Of a stretch of DNA of 64,000 bases, positions 47,623-61,359 are shown piece by piece (positions within the stretch are counted from its first letter, which is position 1; every line of letters begins with the position of its first letter). The position numbers and the translations under genes are program-made. This stretch comes from Heliocybe sulcata (lineage: Eukaryota > Basidiomycota > Agaricomycetes > Gloeophyllales > Gloeophyllaceae): NCBI GenBank assembly GCA_004369045.1, contig ML213519.1, forward strand, positions 415,060-479,059, read 5' to 3'. The notes under the pieces are model-generated. The model worked only from the letters and a program-made list of their open reading frames with translations. It was not told the origin of the DNA and did not search any database.

Positions 47623-49152
47623 TTACGCCGCCCTGCGCATGTTGCTGAGCCTGCCTTGCGGTCGCCGCCGACCCAGCGGGCTCGGGACCTTGGGTTGGTT
47701 AAAGTCTCGTCGGAAGGTCTCTGCAGCAGGCAGTCAGTCGACTATCCTGCTAACAGCCGAGATCTGACGGTGACGCACCTAGGCCGTCGCAAGTCCCGAT
47801 AGAGGACAAGCTGTTCGACCGCTTCCTCATCATGGAGGCTGCAAACCTGCTGCATGCCTCATCATCGCTGTTCTCGAACCGCGCATCGATGGGTGAGAAC
47901 CGTTCCTGGACCAAGGGAGAGAACTCGTCCTCCGCTGTACCTCAATTCTATCAGTGAATGTCACCCAAGCAACCAGAAGACCAGACGTACGTATACCATG
48001 CGTGAACTTGCCAAACATCAGCAATGGCGAATCCGTCGCGCTGTCGTACACCTTTGGTCTTGGAGGATCATGTTCGTCATCGGCAAGGCTCTCGTTCTCA
48101 GACTCTGTATCCAACTCCGACCCGCTGCCGACGATTGTCGGGCTGCCCGGACTGTCGCAGCGGAAAGTGACTGTCTTCACCCGAGCGGTTTGGGATGAGG
48201 ACCAGGACGACTCTGCCTTGAGAGGCTCCTCTTCGTCCTCTTCCTCGATGTCGGTGAGTGGGCCGAGAGGTGTGATAGGCGAGACTCCGAGCAGAGTCGG
48301 TGAGGTTGGAAGCGGTATGATGCAGGACAGTGCTGACGGGTACTCGTCGACGTCAGTATCCACTGACGGCGCGCCAGTCCAGCTGTCCAGGATCGCCTCG
48401 TGCGACCACGCCTCATCCTGTCTCCTTTCCACCATGATAACCTCCTCTTCGTCCGCCTCGGCTTCCGAGACAATAATGCTTGGCGCCCGCACCCGCGTCT
48501 GCGCTCCCTCTTCAACGACCTCTTCCTCCTCCTGCGCCTCGTCCGACTCGTCACCACGCTTCCACGCTTCAAGCGTAGCGAGGACAGTCGTGAAGGTATC
48601 CGAGACGAGCTCGTCCGCCTCCTTACCCGCCGCCACATACTCCTCCAACACCTCCATCTTCTCCCTTGTCCTTCGCACCTCCTCATCCTTCTCCTTCAAC
48701 TCCCTCTCGCACTCTGCCCGCTCGACCCTTAATCGCGCGATTTCCTCCTCGAGGTCCTTATTACGTGCCTCGAGCTTATCTGCGACGTACTCCGCCCCTG
48801 TCACTGCGAACCCAAGCCTCTCCACCTCCTGCGCCAGGCTCGCGTTCTCTGACTTGAGCATCTCCAGCTCGCAGCTCATCTTCTCTAGTCTGTCGTCGCG
48901 CTCCTTCACCTCTTGGACGGCCTTCCGCGCGGTTGCTTGAGAGGCGCAGTTCAGGAGGTCCTGGCGGAGGAGCTTAAACTGCAGAGCCATGACGTTCCTT
49001 GCTTTCGCGGCCAACTCGGACTTGGACTGGGCTAATTCGAACTTGACTTGCTCAGTCTGCGCCTTGAGGAAGGCGTTAGCTTCGTCGGAGCGCTGCAGAC
49101 GGCGCTGGAGGGAGCCATTCTGGGACGCGAGGTTCGTGCAGTAGGTCCGCAT
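47623..49152 (-). CDS. Coiled-coil protein with acidic middle, unrecognised
   Basis: I do not recognise the family. The main exon starts near ATG 49152 (MRTYCTNLASQNGSLQRRL), but an upstream open exon at about 49232-49320 (DVFKAASPLRPFSPTSEQ, ending at a good GT donor) probably belongs to it, so the real start may lie further upstream. About 190 residues of heptad-rich coiled coil follow (e.g. LQRSDEANAFLKAQTEQVKF, ARLRVERAECERELKEKDEE). An acidic Ser/Pro-rich part comes next. The C-terminus is built from small exons: after GKFTH an intron leads to EDEFSPLVQERFSPIDARFE, SRFAASMMRKRSNSL, and a last exon FNQPKVPSPLGRRRPQGRL with SNMRRAA and stop 47623-47625. Reading straight through at 47830 gives a false end. 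A basic C-terminus after a coiled coil suggests a structural or chromatin-associated role, but this is only a guess. Confidence 0.68.
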
Positions 49153-49330
49153 GCGTGATGGGCTGTCGGGCCTCTGCTGCTACGGAGATGCTGAGGAATG
49201 CGCCAATGCCACACTGGGAGATATACGTACCTGTTCACTGGTAGGGGAGAAGGGGCGTAAGGGGCTGGCGGCTTTGAACACGTCGACGTTGGCTATGGCG
49301 TCGAGTCGAGAGTGCTGTTCGCGCGTGGAG

Positions 49331-50126
49331 AGTCAAGTTGAATATCAAATGCGGTACCGCAGAGTACGTTTAGGCTAGGCTAGCGAGGAAGAGCGGAAAG
49401 TGGAAAGAGACCGCGGACACTTTCCAGAGGTCAGTCAGTCAGAGGATCAAAAGAGATACCCATCCGCTCGCAGTGCGAGCTTACTTATATCTTAGGGTGC
49501 ACAATGCCTGCTTGCTGTAGAAGGCTGAACTTTCACATAAGATTTGAGGTTCTACGGAGCATGAGGAGATGGTGCGGGGGGAGATACCGGTGCACGGAGC
49601 ACGAATCGGGGTAAGGAGGACGGCGACGGGATTCATTTCGGGATAATATCAATCAGCTAAAACCGAAGAGGGAAGGCTATTGTGATCCTTGCTCCGAGTG
49701 CGTTCTCACTCTGATATTCGGCGACTCTTAGACGTAAGAGCAGATGGTTGTTTCGTTATTTATTTCTGTGAGGTGAAATGGCGTACACCGCTGTAACCAC
49801 TTCGTTTGTGCCACACCAGTAGCCGAGTGGTTTTGAGACCGCCTCTGTCGCGTACTAGATATTCGATTCTATTCTGGTTCAGACGCGTTGCAAGAGCGTG
49901 CCCAACATGCGGAGTCCACAAGCACCTGCATAGAGTTAAACTTAGGTACAGCCACCGTCCGAAGAAGCGCCCCCGCACGTGACGAGATCCGGGCAGCGAT
50001 CCAAGTTATCGGCACCCACAACTCTTTCGTGCCATTCATTCATTGGTCTCGATTGTGAGATCCGTTCCTCAGTCCTTTGTCGGAAACCCTGCTAGAAGCT
50101 GAAACTACAAACAGCAAAAGCAGAAC
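49331..50126. other. Intergenic, no gene recognised
   Basis: About 800 bases between divergently transcribed coiled-coil and cytidine deaminase genes. Only short open frames and no RNA gene; a tRNA-like phrase near 49820 was examined and rejected. Confidence 0.4.
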
Positions 50127-50948
<822 letters not shown>

Positions 50949-51112
50949 CATCGGCGGATTTCTGATAACGAAGAACTTTTCATACTCCACTTGGCCTGCT
51001 TCGAGCATATGCATTACGCCTTGCCCTGCGTCTCCTTTGTGTATCCAGCGATATCTTACACTATCTGTCACAACAAGACAGACAGTTACAAATAAATACT
51101 CTAGCAAGCAAA

Positions 51113-51988
51113 CTACGTCTTCTCTCGAGCAGCTAACTGCTCCTCTCTGACAGCCATTTGGTGCTCTTGCACTCTCCGCCTGATTGCCTGTCTTCGCTCC
51201 AGCCCATACTCCCGTGCCTCGCGCCGCACTTCGGCCAGGTTAGCTGATGCCTGGAGGTGACGCTGCTCTGTTAGCACATGGGGTTTGATGAGAACGGCTG
51301 GGGTGAGACCGACGAGGAGGGACTGAATAGACGAGTGGACGTGCGTAAGGGATAGTCCGTAGAATAATAGTAGCAAGACGCACGATCACACCAACAGTAA
51401 TGATCACCCTGTCCTTCCAGCGGTCATCTGGATTTGCCGTCCACACTTGCTCGTTCCCCATTGCTCCATACCCATGATGTGCCCGTCCAAATCCCTCCCT
51501 CGCCCGCCTCTCCCTCTCAGCTGTTCTTGCCCACTGGTGCCGCCGCATAATATCAAGGTGCTCTTCATATGGGTAACTCGACCAGTCGTTGTGCGAGCGC
51601 CGAGAGGCCGCCTGCTTCCCAGTGAGAACGTCATAGGCAGTGCGGATGGACTGGAAGCGGGCATGTCGTTCGCTAGGCTCAAGGTGGCGACACGAGGGGG
51701 AATCGGGGTGATGTGCTCGGACGAGGTCATAATCTATACAGAGTGTTAATATTATATTAATTCGTTAATTGAGGCGGCCTGCGCACACCGGGCCTTGATA
51801 TCAGCTTGCGAGGCTCCAATGGGCAAATGGAATATCTGGTGCGGCGTCGGGTTACGGTGGGCTGGAAAGGCAAACTGGCCTTGCGCTTGGCTGCCACTTG
51901 CACCTGTCGATGCTAGTCGTACATGAGCCTGGACTTGGATGAGGAGGTGGTGCGGGAGCTGCTGCAGGCGGATTGAGAGTGTATGCAT
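51113..51988 (-). CDS. Membrane-anchored J-domain protein, probably mitochondrial
   Basis: J-domain proteins stimulate the ATPase of Hsp70 partners. ATG 51988 opens MHTLSIRLQQLPHHLLIQVQ and AHVRLASTGASGS, a basic, Arg/Ser-rich leader typical of mitochondrial import; an in-frame ATG at 52126 would add an acidic stretch and is less likely. The J domain begins NPTPHQIFHLPIGASQADIK and splices through a T|GTGCGC donor to RYYDLVRAHHPDS, restoring the catalytic HPD, then RFQSIRTAYDVLTGK. After WARTAERERRAREGFG comes WKDRVIITVGVI, spliced to SLLVGLTPAVLI, forming one membrane helix. The protein ends in a charged coiled coil (EYGLERRQAIRRRVQEHQMA), stop 51113-51115. The J domain is firm; location is inferred from the leader. 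Confidence 0.87.
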
Positions 51989-52029
51989 CTCCAAAAGAGG
52001 GCCAAAGCCAAAAGAGAGGCTAGATGAAA

Positions 52030-52441
52030 TTACAGTGGGGTGGACGCAGCTAACCACAGCGACAGAGACGTCGTCGTCGTCGTCGTCTGCGACGATGGAG
52101 AGGAGCAATCTCTCAGAGAACGGCATCGTACCGGCACTTGTCGGGCCGTCGATAACGATACCGTGAGAAAGTTACGTCCATCGCGGACCGTGGGCACAAA
52201 GCCGTACATGATGCTGGTCGTCATGATCACGAACTTGAATCCGTCGCCGCAGATAAAACTGTCTACACACCCGCCGTCCAACAGCCCTCGAAGTTGCAAA
52301 TCCCATCAGAGCCTTCCATATCCCGACGCAGGACGACCCATGGATCACTCTTGCCAGTGCTCTCACTCGACGTTCTTCGGCGTTCGCAAGCTGCGTTGCC
52401 ACAGGTTCGATGCGCTCGCGTCTTGCAGGTCTCAAGGTCAT
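52030..52441 (-). CDS. Possible small gene, unresolved model
   Basis: An ATG at 52441 opens MTLRPARRERIEPVATQLAN and AEERRVRALARVIHGSSCVG, which has the look of real helical coding sequence, ending ...TSRAVGRR. Unspliced, it stops near 52172. A GT..AG intron of 37 bases would link GRR to FVIMTTSIMYGFVPTVRDGR in phase and carry the frame to about 52030. Neither model is compelling, the intron is very short, and I know no family. It overlaps the upstream region of the J-domain gene. It could also be further exons of that gene or of the gene at 52634. Confidence 0.3.
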
Positions 52442-52633
52442 CAAGACTCATATCTGAAAACGCGTTGGTGCTGGCAGCTGCAAACCAAAAAACATTCTGA
52501 CGATTTGGCATCGTTGGGAATGGACACTTGCCAGCGTAAGTGCCCATGAGCTCGTACTATAGCCGGACTGCAAGTCATGTGCTTGCGCTGCATTGGGGTA
52601 CCGGACCCGATACGTACGGTCCTGTTCCAACAA

Positions 52634-53338
52634 CTACACACGGTCCGCTGCATGGACCCTGTTATCCGTTACGATACACGTCGCAACGTCCTCCCAGTCG
52701 TCGAGACCGGCGTCTGAACCTGTTTCTGCATCCAGGACGACCACCTTGGGATCAACGATCACGAATCCTTTGGCCGTCCCTGCGCCCCCAGTCAGCCGCA
52801 ATGACCTCCTGCCGCTGGCAGGAAGACGCACCTTTCATCTTCATGGGTTGCACGCCGTCTAGAAGGGAGCTCAGCATAGGTGCGCGGGCAGGCGGCACCA
52901 CGCTCTCTTGCTTTTCCTCTGACTCCTCCTCCGAGCTGGCTTCCTCCAAGTCAGAGTCACAATCCTCCTCCTCCTGCCCTTCCTTGTAGACCTCTCGCTT
53001 CCTGTTCGCGGCCTTCCTGACGCTCCACCGCTGCGGTTTTGTGCTCTTGGCATACCGTGCCCTCTCTGCCTTCCTCTGCTTCTCGCTTTCCTGGTAGAAC
53101 TGCGTGTCCCATCAGAGCTAGAAGCCATCACGACCATCATCGAAGGAGAGCGTACCACCCGCTTCGCGTCCTGCCCGGTTTTGCGAGGATGGATAACCGC
53201 CAGGCGTTGAGCGGCGTCGTCTCGTAAAGCCTTTCTAAGGAGGCACGCCTGCTCCTCCGTCTCGGGACAATAGCCTAATGCTAGCCAGATGTCGCAGTTT
53301 CTTTTGCTTGCTGGTCGGGGATGCCAGTGCCTCGTCAT
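52634..53338 (-). CDS. Small charged protein, unrecognised
   Basis: Three exons from ATG 53338 join in phase. Exon 1 gives MTRHWHPRPASKRNCDIWLA, LGYCPETEEQACLLRKALRD and HPRKTGQDAKR. An intron (donor at GTGGTACG) leads to FYQESEKQRKAERARYAKST, then KPQRWSVRKAANRKREVYKE, an acidic GQEEEDCDSDLEEASSEEE and LSSLLDGVQPMKMK. A 53-base intron ends at GCGCAG and leads to GTAKGFVIVDPKVVVLDAET and GLDDWEDVATCIVTDN, with a stop at 52634-52636; a further exon is possible. The basic helix followed by an acidic patch suggests a nuclear or nucleic-acid-associated protein, but no family is recognised. Confidence 0.6.
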
Positions 53339-53690
53339 AACAGCAGTACGTGGCTGGAGAGATGGACGTAAAGTTCAGAGTACTGGTGATGCGGGTGCAT
53401 GAGTCTGTTATTTATGGCAGATCAGGTACGTGACGCGGAAGCTTTGGCTGCTTCAACATCGAGTCAGACGTGCTCACGGCGTCTCAACACTGACTCGAAG
53501 CCACAAGCGACGCTTCGGGCCCGTGTGTTCTGATCCGACCAATGCTGTGGCTGTGGCTCCAATGAGTTTCATAACGGGAATCTCTGTGTAGCATTCATTG
53601 GCAATGTGTGAGTGCTTTCGAGTCTTGACCAACAGCAACATGCGCGGTACACCGTGGACGCAGAAACCAGCCGCGGCTCTCCATTGTAGA

Positions 53691-55775
53691 CTAGTGCCCA
53701 AAACATGGCAGCCACTCGTCCAATGCCAACTGGAATAACCCCAAACCAGAGTAGAACGGCTCCTGTGAGACCGGACTGTAGAACCCTACAGTCTTGAAGT
53801 CTGTATGATTAGAATCCGGGGTGATGAGCACCCGCAAGTCCGACACGTGCACCATATTGGAATGCAGTAGGCCGAAGAACGTGTCATTAGCGGGGGATGA
53901 GTTGCACCTGTTGTTGAATTCGATGAGAGGATCTGCATATGCTGAGCGAAAAGGGCGGCTTACGCTGGTACGGCGACTGTAGAATTGCGGAAGGGCGAAT
54001 TTGGCTCGATGGAGGCGAGGCCCATCGTACGCCACGGATCGACTGCGACGATACTATTATACACCGTTCTAGCGTTGGAATCAAAAATTCGGACTTACAT
54101 TCGCCATTCGTCCAGAACACATTCGAGGGGTTCATGTCCCACCCGCCGTACTTGTTCACATTCTCGACCTGCGGCGCGGGCGGAAGGCCCGCCGGGAAAG
54201 CCTCGTTACAGCCCTGCTGGAACACCTCGAGCGACCTGAACGAGGTCTCGATAGAGAGCGGGTTATTCGGGTCGCCACGTTGATAGAATCCTGGAGTTGG
54301 AGGTGAGCTCCAGAGGCGTATCTGAAGTGGAGACATCCTGACCGTATTCGGAGCAATACTGCCACATCCAGCTGCGGTCTTGGACAGGGTCGTCCGGGCT
54401 GCCAGGGATGGCGTCGTAGTCCGTCTCAGCCAGACCTGTCAGGAAGGCTCGGAACGCGACTTCGATGCCGTACGTCGCGGCGAGACCGGCTTCCATCGGA
54501 GCTTGTGTGTAGTTCTGCGTCTCTAGAATGTTGCAAAACGGCAGGAGAGATGCTTGGAAGCCGTAGTACTGTTCCGGTCATTCCTCCGTCATACGGGAGA
54601 GGTTGGGGAGAGGTTACCTGGTAGAAGCTCAACGGGTCCATGAGGATCCCGGCAGCCTGCAAGTTCGTCGCATTCGCCGCCTGCTCGAGCGTCAAGTTCT
54701 GCGCGCCACTCGTATCCCCGCCCGGCCCGCTCATCTCAGCAAACAGCAGCCGATACTTCATCTGGTCCGCCGCAGCTCGGTCCCCGCCGCCCAGAGTCCC
54801 GTCGACGTACTTGGTCACGGCCACCCAGTCGGCGGAGCAGTTCCGCGTGAGGCTGCGCTCCGCCGCCTTGTAGTAGCTGGCCATGTCGACCTGCGCTTCG
54901 ACGGGCGCGGAGCTCGCCCAGGTCGCGAAGATGGTCTCGGGGTTGCGCACGCGTAGGAGCGCGCCGCGGACGCCGGGGTAGGACCCGCCCAGCCAGATCC
55001 ATGGCGCGGTGGACGGGTGGAGGATGTTCGGGCTCACGGTTGGGTGGGTGAAGCGGTTGGCGAAGTAGACGACGTCTTCGAGCGCTTGTTCGGTCGTTAG
55101 GAATTGCCACTCCGCTGCGGTGGTATTTTCCTATATATAAGAGTGTCTTCTAGGAATCTCTTCGTTGTCTATTTCCTGGCGACTTACGTTGACGGGGAAG
55201 GGCTGCGAGTCGCCGTAGTATCGATGTTCCCATAAGACGGCTATGCCGCCGTAGCGTTTTGCCAGCCGCATCGTCGCCGAGAGGCCATGGTATTCCTGAA
55301 CATCATAAATGCTGGGAAAAGCGGGATGGTGAGGATGATAGACGCACCTGCAGGTAGTACGGCAAGAGCGGCTCTGCGTTCTGTTCCCCAGAATCAAAAA
55401 CTGGGGTGCGGAATATGCTCGCTGAAATGGACGGCAAGGGTCAATTGACCAAGCACGTACGGAAGACGGGTCCCCCGGGTTTGTAATATGTCGCATTTAC
55501 CCAATAGCGGTTGGGATATGTGCCAGAGGCGTTACCGAAGTGGTCTATCGGCATCTACAGAGGGAATAACAAATGAGTTGTATTTCGGATGCAGCGGTTC
55601 ACATGTGAGGGTGTGCACTGACGTCAAAGAAAAGCGCAGGGTTTTCTGCCACTTCCGTCCTCGGTACCGGCGCGAGGTACTCTCGGAACGCGAGAGACGG
55701 GGTGGCGCAGCTGCATACCAGGATCAAAAGCCAAAGTGACAAATATCCAGTGGCACGTGCTGGCCAGTGCATCAT
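53691..55775 (-). CDS. Secreted S28-family serine peptidase (Pro-Xaa carboxypeptidase-like)
   Basis: S28 peptidases cleave after proline and have an alpha/beta-hydrolase core. ATG 55775 opens MMHWPARATGYLSLWLLILV, a signal peptide, followed by TPSLAFREYLAPVPRTE. An intron leads to MPIDHFGNASGTYPNRYWVN, the usual N-terminal S28 text (family: DHF...QRY). Next come YYLQEYHGLSATMRLAKRY, GIAVLWEHRYYGDSQPFPVN and the nucleophile elbow WLGGSYPGVRGALL. NVNKYGGWDMNPSNVFWTNG precedes EYDPWRTMGLAS, which holds the Asp region, and HSNMVHVSDLR the His. Several N-X-S/T sites are present. The stop is 53691-53693. Length about 540 residues is normal. Probably secreted or vacuolar, with a nutritional role. 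All triad regions are present. Confidence 0.92.
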
Positions 55776-56030
55776 GGTCGACTGGGAGGCTGATCGCAGC
55801 CGTATACCAGGCAGGAGAACTTATATACAGACATTGCGATAAGCCTCAGGTGCGTCCTCGTCTTCGCGATAAGTCTTTTGCTGGGGATACACACTGCACT
55901 GTCCTGCGGGAAAGGGACGGCAGAGAACCAGCACGTGAGACATGAATCGTCGTCTCAGCGGTCCGGAGAGGGATGCCGAGGCAACGCTAAACATAGGATT
56001 AAGTTAGTATCTCCGGTGTGAAGGTGAGTA

Positions 56031-56500
56031 CAGTCGACCCTGTCCTAACCCATACCTCACCCACAACCTCAAATAACCCATAGATTTTTCCGTCCACCGA
56101 CCGCGTTCCCTAAAAAATTGTTGAAGGCCCATAACTCAGTAAAACCCCATAACCCATACCTTCCTAGGATTGAGTCCAAATCTAAGCCTAATTTGGTTAT
56201 TTGAGGCAAAGTCTTGGCAGTATGGACTAACATTTACCTATGTAGGATATCATGCATCATGGGAGGGTAAAAGGTACGATACCAGACGCGAATTCCTTCA
56301 TCATACCAATGCCAGATAGGCCCAAATGTCATTCTTCTTGGTGGTGTCACAAGGTGGTATCACAAGGTGGTACATCTCTTCTAACCCATACTCTGCCGAA
56401 ACCCATACCTGCAGTATAATTTCATGGACATTTGCTGGACCCGCACCGCGTTGCTTTCGGCGTGCTTTCGGCGTCCACGGACCGTTATGAGAGTCGACTG
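56031..56500. mobile_element. MITE, Tc1/mariner-pogo type, 470 bases
   Basis: The ends are inverted: left CAGTCGACCCTGTCCTAACC, right (reverse complement) CAGTCGACTCTCATAACGG, which agree over CAGTCGAC, CT and TAAC with a two-base gap. Each end is flanked by TA (56029-56030 and 56501-56502), the target-site duplication of Tc1/mariner/pogo elements. The interior has no transposase, but carries five direct copies of AACCCATA near its ends (about 56047, 56084, 56150, 56380 and 56400) and a short tandem repeat of the type ggtatcacaaggt near 56345. It is a non-autonomous element needing a transposase from elsewhere. Confidence 0.82.
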
Positions 56501-56502
56501 TA

Positions 56503-59786
<3,284 letters not shown>

Positions 59787-61359
59787 ACGCTCATCTATGG
59801 AACAATTTGCTAGTCCCCTTGCACGTAATAGTAACCGAACTCTCCTCTTCGCTTTGTTGTTTTGGTATGGACTGTTTGCTGTCATCACGGACATATCTTT
59901 ATGTAGATTTACATTGATTCTTCGTCTCGGACATGTCTGCCCATGGGTAGAGGCCAGCCAGTTGCTGACTACCACTTTCGTTTAGCGCTCGGATTCGTGT
60001 CGATACCTCGTCTTGCATAGTCTGTAGTTAGTATTATGCTCTCGGAGTAATGTAGCTATGGTGCGGATATGTGCTATGTATAGTACATGGGTGGAAGTTG
60101 AAGTAATTGTTGAATATCGAAATTCAAACATCCGCTCGAGTCTTCGATGTGCGTGCGCCTTACTGTCCTACCGCGCACTTGCAAGCTTCGCGGGGCGTTC
60201 GTCTTCTGCATCCACCGAACCGCTCGTTCTCCATTCTTAATGTACACCATGGACCAGAAATATGCACCAGAAATATACGATGCTGCAGTGGCGAAGAATA
60301 GAATATTGCTCCCGCTTGCAACATAACAAAACCTGCGGACCTCGTCTGGCAGTTGATATCTGCTTGCTCGCCTAGTACCCGGCTTCTTTATCAAGGAGAC
60401 GTCCAACAGCAAGTCTAGGCAGTCCCTGTCGTCTGCAATTGCCTGTCCAACATCTGGGGCACTTCGGTCGTACAGATTCCGACTCGATGCTGGGAGCTCG
60501 GAAGCGTTTGTATCCTCTCTGCTATCGCTTCAGCGGCTGGGTTCTGCAGGTACAACTCGGAACTCAATCCGCTAGTCGTAACGGAAGCATTCAGCAACTG
60601 CACGCGAATGCTGATCTTCTCGAATTCAGAACGATCAGCACCGGAGGGCTGTGCTGTCGAGGTTCTTCTCTTAGACGGTATGTGCTTCTTTGAGTGGGCT
60701 GATATGTCCGCTGGAGCAATAAACCTGCCTACTTAGCGCCGGGTGGGATCTTATCTCGACAAATGCAAGAATCAAACGAGGATAGCCAGCGAACGTGCGA
60801 CCGGTCATCCTCATCACTGTCGAGTATATGCCCCAGATGTCTGAGTGAGCGACTTGGGTATGCTTATCTCCTGGTCAGACAGCCTGGTGAGATGCATACC
60901 TAAGCCGCTCAGTGTTTGAACTCGCTGAGGCAGAGTCCAATGATGTGGAGAAGTCGCCAAATGTTGCAAAAAGTAAGGCTGATCTCAATGGCGTCTATGA
61001 CTCCAGTCCAGCCAGCCATGCATTTCGCGACTGGTTTGCGCTGCCCCTGGCTTGCATCAGCGCCATGCTATCTTGAGGCTCGGAGTGACAAGATGGCAAC
61101 ATACATAACCTATGGCTATAATAGCGCATCCCCTGCAAGATCCGAATGTCTCGCCAGACGTTTCTGGGTGGCGGGGCGCTTGTGCGCAGATTTTGCTATT
61201 CCTTGCGCAACCGCACCCAGGGCGGGGCTTCGCGATAAGGCCTGCCCTGTCTGGATTTTGGTGTCGTTATGTTCCCGATTAACGGAGCACTGCGCCTGAG
61301 ATATAAAATGCCACAGACGCTCCACTAACCCCAGTGTCATTCGCTTGCTGCTGCTCACA
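59787..61359. other. Intergenic, no gene recognised
   Basis: About 1.57 kb between the GMC oxidoreductase and the potassium transporter. Short frames near 60439-60693 and 60916-61299 match nothing. A TATA-like agatataaaatgcc near 61300 lies about 60 bases before the transporter ATG and is a reasonable promoter element. Confidence 0.45.

Noticed and set aside
47954-48940. 328-codon plus-strand open frame
   Set aside because: It is exactly antisense to the coiled-coil exon. Its Ser-rich text mirrors the Glu/Asp-rich codons of the real gene, and it has no domain.
49815-49905. tRNA-like phrase (agccgagtggttttgagac) near 49820
   Set aside because: It resembles a D-arm of tRNA-Ser or Leu, but no acceptor, anticodon or T stem can be paired around it.
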